Assembly (NCBI RefSeq): GCF_000981585.1
Contig: NZ_LN831776.1
Location: 1,317,001 to 1,381,000 of the forward strand
Length of the DNA stretch: 64,000 bases
Direction of reading: 5' to 3'
From: Paenibacillus riograndensis SBR5
GTDB lineage: Bacteria; Bacillota; Bacilli; Paenibacillales; Paenibacillaceae
Positions within the stretch are counted from its first letter, which is position 1, and each line of letters begins with the position of its first letter. The notes below the pieces were generated by a model, which saw only the letters and a program-made list of their open reading frames with translations, did no database searches and was not told where the DNA came from. This document shows, in pieces, positions 34,097 through 43,292 of this stretch. A program made the translations under genes and the position numbers.

Positions 34097-35559
34097 ATGT
34101 GAGTCTTCCATCCATGAAGTCAGCAGGAATGCTGCTGCTGATTTGCGGCATCTGTCTGGGCCTTCCGCTGATGATCGGTTTTGCCAGCGCGAAGCTCAGC
34201 TCATCCAATAGTCTTCAGGGCGCTATTCTGGCGGGCATTCTGTTTCCGGCCTTCCTGCTGGCTCTGCTGAAGCCGAAGGCGCTGATCGCCTACACCCTGC
34301 TGGTCTGGGCGGTCGCTCCGGAGCTGCGGCGCATCGCGGATTGGTCGGAAGGAGTCTACCATTCCGTATCCCTGCTGAGTCTGGCACCGCTGCTGACGGG
34401 GGCTACCCTGGCAATCCCGGTGCTGAAGGAGATTCACCGCATCCGCAAATCCTCCACCCGGATTATCCTGCTCTTCTCGGTGGCACTGGCTTACGGGGCA
34501 CTGATCGGGCTTGCGAAGAACGGCATTGGCTCCGTGTACGATCTGGCGAACTACATCGTACCCCTGCTGCTGATTCCGTTCTTCGCGGTAACGCGTTTTA
34601 AACCGAAGGATATTGACCGGTTGCTGTACGCTTTTGCCAATATCGCAGTTCTGGTAGCCATTTATGGGATTGTCCAGTATTTAACCGTCCCTCCGTGGGA
34701 TGCCTTCTGGATGAAGAATGCCGACATGATGTCCATTGGCACACCGTATCCTTTGGAAATCCGGGTGTTCTCTACTCTGAATTCCCCCGGGCCTGCGGCG
34801 ACCTTCCTGGTATTTGCTCTGGTACCGATGATTCTGGAGAAAAGATGGCAGGGAACGCTGCGCTGGATTGGTGTCATGCTCGTTGTCGTCTGCCTATTGA
34901 CCACGCTGGTTCGTTCAGCCTGGCTGGTGATGCTGGTGATGCTGCTCGTATACATCGCTTCCTCCCCGTCCAAGGGGAAGTGGAAGGCACTGCTCCAACT
35001 GGTATTTGTCGCTGCCGCTTTGTTCTGGATCGTCCCTAAGCTGCCGGGTGCAGAAGGCTTGGTGGCCCGTATGGAGACATTGACCTCCGTTCAGGAAGAC
35101 CATTCTTACAATGAACGCCTGAGCCTGTGGCAGAACATGCTGCCGATGGTAGCTGCAAATCCAATCGGGCAAGGGATAGGCAGTGTCGGCCAGGGGACGA
35201 AGATCGGCAACGGCGGCGAGCTTGGCGAATACGGAAACATGGATAACGGGGTTATCGCCCTGCTGCTTACCTTCGGAGTCCTGGGCGCTTTGTTCTTCTT
35301 CGGTGCCCTGGGCGCTGTAATTAAGCAAATTGTAGTCAGAGTCACCAGCAAAGACAGCCTTCAGCCCTATGCCCGGCTGTCGCTGGCAGCATGGATGGGG
35401 GCAGTGATCAGCCTGGTATCGGACAACGGGTTTCCCGGGCTCAAAGGCTACCTGGTCTGGATGCTGATTGGCCTGGGCCTCGGTGCCAAAGAGATTATTG
35501 AGAGCAGAAAGAAGGGAACACCACATGCAGCCATCGAACGCGAAATCACTTCCCACTAA
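34093..35559 (+). CDS. Wzy-like O-antigen polymerase/ligase membrane protein (copy 2)
   Basis: The 488-aa polytopic protein has about twelve helices and a Wzy_C signature near residues 255-370: TTLVRSAWLVMLVMLLVYIA, then VQEDHSYNERLSLWQNMLPMVAANPIGQGIGSVGQG. It resembles copy 1 in class but not closely in sequence. One of the two is probably the polymerase; the other may ligate or process the chain. It overlaps the flippase gene by 35 bases. Confidence 0.82.
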   Translation: MNVSLPSMKSAGMLLLICGICLGLPLMIGFASAKLSSSNSLQGAILAGILFPAFLLALLKPKALIAYTLLVWAVAPELRRIADWSEGVYHSVSLLSLAPLLTGATLAIPVLKEIHRIRKSSTRIILLFSVALAYGALIGLAKNGIGSVYDLANYIVPLLLIPFFAVTRFKPKDIDRLLYAFANIAVLVAIYGIVQYLTVPPWDAFWMKNADMMSIGTPYPLEIRVFSTLNSPGPAATFLVFALVPMILEKRWQGTLRWIGVMLVVVCLLTTLVRSAWLVMLVMLLVYIASSPSKGKWKALLQLVFVAAALFWIVPKLPGAEGLVARMETLTSVQEDHSYNERLSLWQNMLPMVAANPIGQGIGSVGQGTKIGNGGELGEYGNMDNGVIALLLTFGVLGALFFFGALGAVIKQIVVRVTSKDSLQPYARLSLAAWMGAVISLVSDNGFPGLKGYLVWMLIGLGLGAKEIIESRKKGTPHAAIEREITSH

Positions 35560-36910
35560 TACAGTCTGGTCTTCGCTCCGGCGGTTTACCAAGAGTAAGG
35601 ACAACAGTTCTGCCGCAGTGAAGACGATGTTCGTCAGCGTGCTGATCCTATTGGTTAATATGCTGACGGGTGTGCTGACCGCACGTTATCTGGGTCCTAC
35701 AGGACGCGGGGAGCAGACAGCGATGGTGAACTGGTCACAATTCCTGGCGTTCAGCATGAGCTTCGGTATTCCTTCGGCACTGATCTACAATGCCAAAAAG
35801 AATCCCGATGAGGCGGGCGTGCTCTACCGGATGGCCCTTCTAATCGCTTTGGCCTTCGGAACCTTGGCTATGATTGTCGGGATTGTGGTCCTTCCCTACT
35901 GGCTGAATTCATTCAGCCCGAATGTCGTACTGTTCGCGCAATGCTCGATGATCCTGTGTCCGCTGATTGTGGTGTCACAGATCAACAATGCGGCTTTTCA
36001 GTTCAGAGGCGACTACAAGACGTTCAACTGGCTGCGGTATCTGCTTCCGCTGCTGACGCTGGCGGCCATCGGAATTTTGATTCTGACCCGCTCGATCAAT
36101 CCGTTCACAACTGCCTTGGCGTATCTGGTGCCATCCGTTCCGGTCTTCATCTGGATGACGATCACACTGCTCCGCACCTACAGGGTGAAGATGAAAGACG
36201 CTTACCTGAATTTCAAAAGGCTGTTCACCTACGGGCTCGGCTCGTACGGAAATGACTTGCTCGGGCAGTTCTCTTACTATATCGACCAGATCGTTATCGC
36301 CGGCCTGCTGCGGCCAGCCGATCTGGGGCTGTATGCGGTAGCGGTCAGTCTCTCGCGGATGGTCAACTTCTTCTCGAACTCGATCACCGTGGTGCTGTTT
36401 CCGAAAGCCTCTGAGCTGTCGAAGGATCAGGCGATTGCCCTTACCTTCAAAGCCTTCCGGATCAGCACAACCTGTACCCTGCTGGGCTCGCTGTTCCTGA
36501 TGCTGGTGGCTCCCTTCGTGATTCCGCTGCTCTACGGCAAGGACTTCAACACTGCGCTCACGGTGTTCCGCCTGCTGCTGCTCGAAGTAACCATCAGCGG
36601 CGGCACATTGATTCTGGCTCAGGTGTTCATGGCGCTTGGCAAACCGAAGTTCGTATCGATCCTGCAGGGGGTCGGACTGATCCTGGTAATCCCGCTGCTG
36701 TTCCTGCTGGTGCCGAAGTTCGGATTGTTCGGGGCAGGGGTGGCAATGCTGTCTTCGGCGGTGCTTCGCTTCCTGTTCATTATTCTTAATATCAGATACA
36801 ACCTGAAGGTCAAACTGCCCCGCCTGCTGATTAACGGGGAGGACATTCAGTGGTTGAAGACAACGATGAATTCTTATATCCGCAAAAAACCTATGGATAC
36901 CAGCAGTTAA
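35525..36910 (+). CDS. Wzx-type polysaccharide flippase
   Basis: The 461-aa protein of the MOP superfamily has about fourteen helices. A cytosolic head of ~25 residues is followed by AAVKTMFVSVLILLVNMLTGVLTARYLGPTGRGEQTAMV (the typical first helix pair), then YGLGSYGNDLLGQFSYYIDQIVIAGLL, ADLGLYAVAVSLSRMV and FPKASEL. It moves the lipid-linked repeat unit across the membrane. ATG 35525 lies inside the end of the polymerase gene. Repeat copy B begins 56 bases after the stop. Confidence 0.9.
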   Translation: MQPSNAKSLPTNTVWSSLRRFTKSKDNSSAAVKTMFVSVLILLVNMLTGVLTARYLGPTGRGEQTAMVNWSQFLAFSMSFGIPSALIYNAKKNPDEAGVLYRMALLIALAFGTLAMIVGIVVLPYWLNSFSPNVVLFAQCSMILCPLIVVSQINNAAFQFRGDYKTFNWLRYLLPLLTLAAIGILILTRSINPFTTALAYLVPSVPVFIWMTITLLRTYRVKMKDAYLNFKRLFTYGLGSYGNDLLGQFSYYIDQIVIAGLLRPADLGLYAVAVSLSRMVNFFSNSITVVLFPKASELSKDQAIALTFKAFRISTTCTLLGSLFLMLVAPFVIPLLYGKDFNTALTVFRLLLLEVTISGGTLILAQVFMALGKPKFVSILQGVGLILVIPLLFLLVPKFGLFGAGVAMLSSAVLRFLFIILNIRYNLKVKLPRLLINGEDIQWLKTTMNSYIRKKPMDTSS

Positions 36911-36965
36911 GAAATTATGTATGCGAGCAGAGGACACGATGCGAGCACTTAGCTGCTAAATAACT

Positions 36966-37122
36966 AAGGGACGGTGTCTGGAGGAGCGGAGAGAAAGTTT
37001 GGAGCTGTAGAAGCGTTAGCGTTCGCCTTTGTCTTCTGATTTCAACCGCAGCCAGCGGTTCAATCAAGGAAATCAGAAGACAACAGCGATCGAAAGCCCA
37101 AACATTTCTCGGAGCAACGACA
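36966..37122. repeat. Dispersed intergenic repeat, copy B
   Basis: This copy is in reverse orientation to A. Its hairpin is perfect: GTCTTCTGATTTC (37031-37043) pairs with GAAATCAGAAGAC (37069-37081), with inner AACCGC/GCGGTT. Compared with copies A, C and D, two stem positions have changed on both arms, keeping the pairs. The terminal repeats are not recognisable. It separates the flippase gene from the second half of the exopolysaccharide operon. Confidence 0.8.
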
Positions 37123-37158
37123 CGCACCGGACCTACCCAAGCAAAGGAGGATACCTTC

Positions 37159-38013
37159 ATGGATTCAATGAAAAGCGTGCTTGGCGGCCCGGGAAGTTAC
37201 CCGATATCGGCCGTCATCATTGCTCAGGATGACGAAGTTCGAATATCCAAAGCAATTCAGTCCTGCCGGTTGTTCGCCGATGAGGTGGTTGTAATCGACG
37301 GGGGGAGCAAAGACGGGACGGTGCAACTTGCCGAAAGTTTGGACTGCCGGGTGTTCGTCAACCCCTGGCCGGGATATGCGAAGCAAAGGGAATTCGGAGT
37401 GGAACGCGCCGTCCATGATTGGGTCTTCCTGATTGATACCGACGAGGTGGTGAGTGAGGAGCTGGCGCAGGACATTCTGGACCGCAAGCCCGGTCTTACA
37501 GACAGGGCGGTAGCCTTTTCACTGTACCGGATCGGTGATTTCCTGGGCAGATGGCTGGATAAAGGGGAATACCTGGTTCGCCTCTATAACCGCAAGGAAT
37601 ACGGCATCCGCAACAGTCTGGTGCACGAAATGCCTGAGGTATCGGAGGAAAAAACGGTCAAATTGAACGGGATACTCTGGCATCAGGGATTCCGCAGCAT
37701 CAATGACCATGTCGCCCGCTTCAATAAATATACCGATCTGGAAGCGCAGACTGCCTATGCCAGCGGCAAGCCTTTTAAGATCAGCCATTTGCTGCTTCGC
37801 CCGCCGGCCCGTTTCTTACAGAAGTATTTCCTGCATGGCTTGTTCAAGAAAGGCATCTCAGGTTTTGCGGTATCCATTTTCTGGGTGATGTATGAATTCA
37901 TGGTCGGCTTCAAGCATTACGAACTGAACAGCTCCGGCAGGCTGGCCCGGCACAATTCAATGGGCCAGGCGGAAAAAGAGAAAAAAGGGGAGAGAAGCTA
38001 TGCCGTACAGTGA
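37159..38013 (+). CDS. Family 2 glycosyltransferase, WaaE/KdtX-like
   Basis: The 284-aa product starts behind AAAGGAGGATACCTTC. It shows PISAVIIAQDDEVRISKAIQSCRLFADEVVVIDGGSKDGTVQLAESLDCRVFVNPWPGYAKQREFGVERAVHDWVFLIDTDEVVSEEL, the hallmark of the WaaE-like branch with the DTDE metal site. A C-terminal amphipathic/hydrophobic region (HGLFKKGISGFAVSIFWVMYEFMVGF) could hold it to the membrane. It should add one residue to the repeat unit. It overlaps the next gene by 14 bases. Confidence 0.9.
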   Translation: MDSMKSVLGGPGSYPISAVIIAQDDEVRISKAIQSCRLFADEVVVIDGGSKDGTVQLAESLDCRVFVNPWPGYAKQREFGVERAVHDWVFLIDTDEVVSEELAQDILDRKPGLTDRAVAFSLYRIGDFLGRWLDKGEYLVRLYNRKEYGIRNSLVHEMPEVSEEKTVKLNGILWHQGFRSINDHVARFNKYTDLEAQTAYASGKPFKISHLLLRPPARFLQKYFLHGLFKKGISGFAVSIFWVMYEFMVGFKHYELNSSGRLARHNSMGQAEKEKKGERSYAVQ

Positions 38014-39193
38014 CGGGTTGAACATTATGACGACCGGCCTTAGCTGGCCCTCTTTACAGCCAGGCGGACTCAATACGTATTTCAAATCCGTGTGTGAGCA
38101 GCTTTCTTCGCGCAACAAAGTGCATGCGCTGATCTGCAGTCAGGAAACGCCATCCACGCCCAAAGAGCTGATTATCCATAACGCCGGTGATCCGAAGCAG
38201 TCGATCTGGAAGCGTAAGGATGCATTCCAGCGCAAGGCGGCGGACCTCATGGGGAATGGCAGCGGCCGGATCGATATTCTCTATTCCCACTTTGCGCCAT
38301 ACGGAATCGGCCCGGCGATTGAAGCCAAGAAACGCGGAATTCCGGTGGTGATGACCTTCCATGGCCCATGGAATGAAGAGATGAAGATCGAAGGCCAGGG
38401 CATCAAGCACCGGGTCAAAACAACCATTGCCAAATCCATTGAACATAAAGCCTACAAGCTTGCGGATAAATTCATCGTGCTCAGCGAATATTTCCGCGAT
38501 ATGCTGCACAGTCTGCACGGGGTGCCGCTGCACAAGATCATAGTCATTCCGGGGGCGGCGAATGTGGAACGGTTCGTACCCGCCGCCAACCGGCTGGCGA
38601 CCCGGCGGACGCTGAATCTTCCCGAGGGAGCGACTACGGTGCTGACGGTGCGGCGTCTGATGAACCGGATGGGGCTGCTGCAGCTGCTGGAAGCCTGGAA
38701 GCAGGTGTCCGAGCGGTTCCCGAATGCAATTCTGCTGATCGGGGGCAAAGGGCCGCTGCGCGGCGAGCTGGAAGAAAAAATCTCCGATTATGGACTCGCC
38801 AACAAAGTAAGGCTGCTGGGCTACATTCCCGATCATGAACTGGCGTCCTACTATCAGGCAGCGGACATGTTCGTGGTCCCCTCCCAGGCGCTGGAGGGCT
38901 TCGGATTGATTACGGTTGAGGCGCTCTCCTCCGGACTTCCGGTGATGGCAACGCCAGTGGGCGGCAACAAGGAAATTCTGCAGGGCTTCCGGCCGGAACT
39001 GCTGTTCAAAGGCTCAACCAGCGACGACATGGCGGAAGGCATGATCCACATGCTGGGCAACCGCAAGCTGCTGCCGGGCCGGGATGAATGCAGAAATCAT
39101 GTGCTGGAGAAATACACCTGGCAGCATGTAGGCGACCAAGTGGAATCCGTATTCCTTGAAACTTTGGGAAAGGGTGTGGCGGCAGGATGCTAA
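38000..39193 (+). CDS. Family 4 glycosyltransferase (1)
   Basis: The 397-aa GT-B enzyme has an N-terminal Rossmann domain with PGGLNTYFKSVCEQL and VVMTFHGPWNEEMK, IVLSEYFRDML at the domain border, and the GT4 donor-site motif AADMFVVPSQALEGFGLITVEALSSGLPVMATPVGGNKEIL (E-x7-E near residue 310). It adds one sugar with retention of anomeric configuration. It overlaps both neighbours (14 and 7 bases), so translation is coupled. Confidence 0.9.
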   Translation: MPYSDGLNIMTTGLSWPSLQPGGLNTYFKSVCEQLSSRNKVHALICSQETPSTPKELIIHNAGDPKQSIWKRKDAFQRKAADLMGNGSGRIDILYSHFAPYGIGPAIEAKKRGIPVVMTFHGPWNEEMKIEGQGIKHRVKTTIAKSIEHKAYKLADKFIVLSEYFRDMLHSLHGVPLHKIIVIPGAANVERFVPAANRLATRRTLNLPEGATTVLTVRRLMNRMGLLQLLEAWKQVSERFPNAILLIGGKGPLRGELEEKISDYGLANKVRLLGYIPDHELASYYQAADMFVVPSQALEGFGLITVEALSSGLPVMATPVGGNKEILQGFRPELLFKGSTSDDMAEGMIHMLGNRKLLPGRDECRNHVLEKYTWQHVGDQVESVFLETLGKGVAAGC

Positions 39194-40329
39194 AAGTTGC
39201 TTATATCGATCACACCGCCAAATGGAGCGGCGGAGAGGTAGCCTTGTTCAACATTCTTACCAACATCAGCAATCAGATCGAGCCGCTTGTGATCCTCGCT
39301 GAGGAAGGCGCATTGGCCGAACGCCTCCGGGAGAAGGGCATCGATGTCCGTGTCATTCCGCTGGATGAGAGCATCCGCAACCGCGGACGGAATACCGTCA
39401 ACCTGGGTGCTCCAGCCGCTGCGCTGGGACTGCTGGCTTACGGCCGCAGGCTGGCTCCTATTCTCAAGCAGGAGAAAGTGGATTGTGTGCATACCAATTC
39501 CCTGAAATCAGCATTCTACGGAGCCGTTGCCGCCAAAAAAGCAGGAGTGCCGCTAATCTGGCATATCCGGGATCATATCGGCGCCCCTTACCTTAAGCCG
39601 GTTGTCGCCAAGGCGATCCGGCTGCTGTCACGCCTGCTGCCGAATGGCGTCATTGCGAATTCGCATTCCACGCTGAATGCGCTGGAGCTGCCCCGCACCA
39701 AGAAAACGCTGGTCGTGTACTCCGCTTTTGCCAAAGCGATTGGTGAAGGAATCGGCAAACGGGAGCAGCAAAAAGACTTCAACGTCCTGCTGGTAGGCCG
39801 GCTGGCGCAGTGGAAAGGCCAGCATATTGTGCTGGAGGCCGCCAAGGCTTTTAAGAACGACAGCCGTGTGAAGTTCTGGCTGGCCGGGGATGCCCTGTTC
39901 GGAGAAGAGGCGTACAAAAACGAATTAATTCAGAAAATTCAGCAGGATGAGCTGACCAATGTCAGCCTGCTGGGTCATGTGGATGATATACAAGGCCTGA
40001 TGAGCAAAGCTGATTTGCTGATTCATACCTCGATAACGCCTGAACCGTTCGGCCAGGTGATTGTCGAAGGCATGGCGGCTGGACTGCCGGTGATTGCCTC
40101 CAATGAAGGCGGACCGGTAGAGATTGTGGTTCCCGGGGTAACGGGGCTGCTGATCCAGCCGGGAGACCCGGTTGTACTTGCAGACTCTATCACCTGGATG
40201 CTGAACCATCCGGAAGACCGGAAACGGATGGCGGACAGTGGAATGAAACGGGTGAAAGAGCATTTTGTCATCGAAAATACGGTCAAGGATATCGTTGATT
40301 ACTATAAAGGGCTGCTCGCGGCAACCTGA
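39187..40329 (+). CDS. Family 4 glycosyltransferase (2)
   Basis: The 380-aa GT-B enzyme begins MLKVAYIDHTAKWSGGEVALFNIL and contains VDCVHTNSLKSAFYGAVAAK, NVLLVGRLAQWKGQHIVLEAAKAF, and the donor-site HTSITPEPFGQVIVEGMAAGLPVIASNEGGPVEIV. The role is addition of one sugar to the lipid-linked unit; the donor is unknown. About 100 bases without features separate it from the next gene. Confidence 0.9.
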   Translation: MLKVAYIDHTAKWSGGEVALFNILTNISNQIEPLVILAEEGALAERLREKGIDVRVIPLDESIRNRGRNTVNLGAPAAALGLLAYGRRLAPILKQEKVDCVHTNSLKSAFYGAVAAKKAGVPLIWHIRDHIGAPYLKPVVAKAIRLLSRLLPNGVIANSHSTLNALELPRTKKTLVVYSAFAKAIGEGIGKREQQKDFNVLLVGRLAQWKGQHIVLEAAKAFKNDSRVKFWLAGDALFGEEAYKNELIQKIQQDELTNVSLLGHVDDIQGLMSKADLLIHTSITPEPFGQVIVEGMAAGLPVIASNEGGPVEIVVPGVTGLLIQPGDPVVLADSITWMLNHPEDRKRMADSGMKRVKEHFVIENTVKDIVDYYKGLLAAT

Positions 40330-40429
40330 TCGCAGGTAAGTCAAGAGCTTCAAGCCCAGTCAGGAACCAATATGTCCATACGTTCACTACTTGATGTTGC
40401 TGCTCCATAAAACTTTGAGGATGATTCAC

Positions 40430-41530
40430 ATGAAAATTGCGATAGCGCACGATTACTTAATCCAAATGGGCGGGGCGGAAAGAGTAGTGGAGGTATTCCA
40501 CCACATGTATCCGGATGCTCCGATCTTCACGACGGTATTTAACGGAAGCCGGTTGACCGACAACCTCAAAGATGCGGATATCCGGGCCTCCTGGCTGCAA
40601 AAAATCCCGGGAGTGAAGACCAACTTTAAAGGGGTGCTGCCGCTTTATCCCATGGCCATCCGTGATTTGGACTTTCGCGGGTATGATATCGTCCTGAGTT
40701 CCAGCAGTGCTTTCATGAAAAGCATACAGGTGCCCGAGTCTACATTTCATCTGTGCTACTGTCATACTCCGATGCGGTTCGCCTGGGATTATGACACCTA
40801 CATGGAGCGGCAATCGAATTCCGGATTGTTCAAAAGACTGCTTAAGGTCTACATGCAGCGGCTCAAGCACTGGGACCAGCGCACCTCCAAAAATGTTAAC
40901 CAATTCGTTGCCAACTCGTCCGTGGTCAAGACCCGGATTCAGAATTACTATCACCGGGATGCCGATGTGATTTTTCCGCCGATCAACACCGCACGCTTCA
41001 GCAGTTCGTCTTCCATAGGCGATTACTATCTGATCGTGTCCCGGCTGGTCTCTTACAAAAGGATTGATCTGGCGGTGGAAGCCTTCAACCGCAACGGGCT
41101 GAAGCTGTTTATCGTCGGCGACGGTCCGGACCGCAAACGTCTGGAGGGCATGGCCAAAGATAATGTATCGTTTCTGGGCCGGCTGGAGGATGCCGAGGTG
41201 ACGGGGCTGATGTCGAAGTGCCGGGCGTTTATTTTTCCCGGTGAAGAGGATTTTGGCATCACACCGCTTGAGGCCAATGCTGCAGGAAGACCGGTTATTG
41301 CCTATCAGGCCGGAGGGGCGCTGGATACCATCGTTCCTTATGTCAACGGCGTGTTCTTCCAGCGTCAGGAAGTTGATGATTTACTTAAGGCCATTTACGA
41401 AGTGGAGTCCTATGCGTGGGACATTGGGCAGATCATGAACCATGCGCGTAAATTCGATGAACAGGCGTTTATGGTTCAGTTCAAGCAATATGTGGAACAG
41501 GCCTACGTCAATTTTCTAAAAGGAGGATGA
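40430..41530 (+). CDS. Family 4 glycosyltransferase (3), mannosyltransferase-like
   Basis: The 366-aa enzyme starts MKIAIAHDYLIQMGGAERVVEVFHHMYPDAPIFTTVF, a start typical of a branch with proposed mannosyltransferases. It contains CYCHTPMRFAWDYDTYM, YYLIVSRLVSYKRIDLAVEAFN, FIVGDGPDRKRLE and FIFPGEEDFGITPLEANAAGRPVIAYQAGGALDT. I prefer ATG 40430 (TTTGAGGATGATTCAC upstream) to the longer frame at 40391. With manC nearby, GDP-mannose as donor is a reasonable inference. Confidence 0.88.
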   Translation: MKIAIAHDYLIQMGGAERVVEVFHHMYPDAPIFTTVFNGSRLTDNLKDADIRASWLQKIPGVKTNFKGVLPLYPMAIRDLDFRGYDIVLSSSSAFMKSIQVPESTFHLCYCHTPMRFAWDYDTYMERQSNSGLFKRLLKVYMQRLKHWDQRTSKNVNQFVANSSVVKTRIQNYYHRDADVIFPPINTARFSSSSSIGDYYLIVSRLVSYKRIDLAVEAFNRNGLKLFIVGDGPDRKRLEGMAKDNVSFLGRLEDAEVTGLMSKCRAFIFPGEEDFGITPLEANAAGRPVIAYQAGGALDTIVPYVNGVFFQRQEVDDLLKAIYEVESYAWDIGQIMNHARKFDEQAFMVQFKQYVEQAYVNFLKGG

Positions 41531-41534
41531 TTGT

Positions 41535-42875
41535 ATGAAACTGGCAGTAATCGGTACCGGCTATGTCGGTCTTGTCTCTGGCGTATGTTTTACACTGAAT
41601 GGAAATCATGTAATTTGCGTGGATAAGGATGAGGAAAAGATCAAAAAGCTCAGCCAGATGGAATCCCCCATCTATGAGCCGGGTATTGAGGCACTCATTG
41701 AAATGAATTTGCGTGAGGGCAGGTTATCCTTCTCCTCCGATCTTCATGAATCGGTACGCCGGTCTGATATCGTCATTCTCGCGGTAGGGACGCCTTCTCT
41801 TCCGGGCGGTGAAGCAGACCTGAGATATATTGAAGGGGCGGCTACGGAAATCGCCCAGGCGATGGAAGGCTACAAAATCATTATGACCAAGTCAACCGTT
41901 CCGGTGGGCACCAATGAAAAAATCCGCAAAATTATCGCCTCCCACACCAATCATCCCTTCGATATCGTCTCCGCTCCTGAATTCCTGCGTGAAGGCTCGG
42001 CGATTCAGGATACCCTCCATCCGGACCGGATTGTTATCGGACTGGATAACCCGGAGCTTGAGCCTGCGATGCGCCAGCTTCACCAGGGCTTCACGGAAAA
42101 TGTGTTCGTAACCGATATCCGCAGTGCGGAAATGATTAAATATGCATCGAATGCTTTTCTGGCGACGAAGATCTCCTTCATTAACGAAATTGCCAACATT
42201 TGTGAAAAAGTGGGAGCTGATGTAACCGAGGTAGCAGAAGGTATGGGGATGGACCGGCGGATCGGCTCAACCTTCCTGCAGGCCGGTATCGGTTATGGCG
42301 GCTCCTGTTTCCCGAAAGACACTAATGCGCTAATTCAAATTGCAGGCAATGTGGACTACGAGTTCAAGCTGCTGAAATCGGTGGTTGAGGTGAACAAAGA
42401 CCAGCGCTTCATGATCATCTCGAAGCTGCATGAGTCCCTTGGCAACCTGCGCGGTGCAGTCATCGGCATCTGGGGATTGGCCTTTAAGCCGAACACCGAC
42501 GATGTCCGCGAAGCCCCGGCCCGCGAAATTGTGGAGAGCCTGGTGGCCGAAGGCGCTACAGTGAAGCTGTATGATCCGATTGCTGCCGAGAACTTCAGAC
42601 AGCAATACGATCATCCGCAGCTGCGCTGGTGCGGCCTGCCGGAAGAAGCGGCGGAAGGCAGCGATGCGGTCTGCCTGCTGACCGACTGGAGCGTGTTCAA
42701 AGACATTGATCTGCACAAGCTTGCGGAGAGCATGCGCCGCCAGGTGCTGATCGACGGACGCAACGTCTTCTCCAAAGAGCAGATCGAGGGAACCGGCTTT
42801 GAATACCATTCTGTGGGACGCCCGCAGATGGGGGGCCTCAGCGGCTACTCCCCCAGCGTAGCCGGCGCGGTGTAA
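41535..42875 (+). CDS. ugd: UDP-glucose 6-dehydrogenase
   Basis: The 446-aa enzyme oxidises UDP-glucose twice with NAD+ to UDP-glucuronate. It has KLAVIGTGYVGLVSGVCFTLNGNHVICVDKD (Rossmann), VAEGMGMDRRIGSTFLQAGIGYGGSCFPKDTNALI with the catalytic Cys in GGSCFPKD, and AFKPNTDDVREAPAREI. AAAAGGAGGATGATT precedes the ATG, only five bases after the previous stop. It implies that the polymer contains glucuronic acid. Confidence 0.95.
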   Translation: MKLAVIGTGYVGLVSGVCFTLNGNHVICVDKDEEKIKKLSQMESPIYEPGIEALIEMNLREGRLSFSSDLHESVRRSDIVILAVGTPSLPGGEADLRYIEGAATEIAQAMEGYKIIMTKSTVPVGTNEKIRKIIASHTNHPFDIVSAPEFLREGSAIQDTLHPDRIVIGLDNPELEPAMRQLHQGFTENVFVTDIRSAEMIKYASNAFLATKISFINEIANICEKVGADVTEVAEGMGMDRRIGSTFLQAGIGYGGSCFPKDTNALIQIAGNVDYEFKLLKSVVEVNKDQRFMIISKLHESLGNLRGAVIGIWGLAFKPNTDDVREAPAREIVESLVAEGATVKLYDPIAAENFRQQYDHPQLRWCGLPEEAAEGSDAVCLLTDWSVFKDIDLHKLAESMRRQVLIDGRNVFSKEQIEGTGFEYHSVGRPQMGGLSGYSPSVAGAV

Positions 42876-43004
42876 GCTGTATCTGCCGCCAAACAAGCGG
42901 CCATGCCGGATCTTTAGCAGGGAGCTTCGCCTGCCGGGTGAAGTAGCTTGGGCGAACTAATTCCACTGGCTCGTTTTCCAGTGGAAATGCTGCCGGGGAA
43001 GCTG

Positions 43005-43153
43005 TTTAGGGAGGAACGGAGAGGAATTTTGGAACTGGAGGAGCGAATGCGTCCGCCTTTGTCTGCGGATTTCCACCGCGAACAGCGGTTTAAATCAAGA
43101 AATCTGCAGACAACAGCGGCCGGAAGTCCAAACATTCCTTGCAGAGACTCCCG
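43005..43153. repeat. Dispersed intergenic repeat, copy C
   Basis: Orientation is as in B. GTCTGCGGATTTC (43061-43073) pairs with GAAATCTGCAGAC (43099-43111), one pair being a G-T wobble, with inner ACCGC/GCGGT. It lies in the 417-base gap between ugd and manC. That gap also has a separate perfect 9-bp hairpin TTCCACTGG/CCAGTGGAA (42961-42986) without a T-run; no promoter was recognised. Confidence 0.82.
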
Positions 43154-43292
43154 TAACAGCTCAATCCGTAAGAATTTTTGCGCAGCCACAGCGCTACGAG
43201 AAGCATTCTATCTTTTGCGTTAGCCACCCAGCCGAAGCTCACAATAACAATCCGATATTTACGCGACAACACATAAATAGGAGGGTTCACTT

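Noticed and set aside
35975..36937. Minus-strand 320-aa open frame opposite the flippase
   Set aside because: His/Gln/Arg-rich shadow translation of a membrane-protein gene; no start signal.
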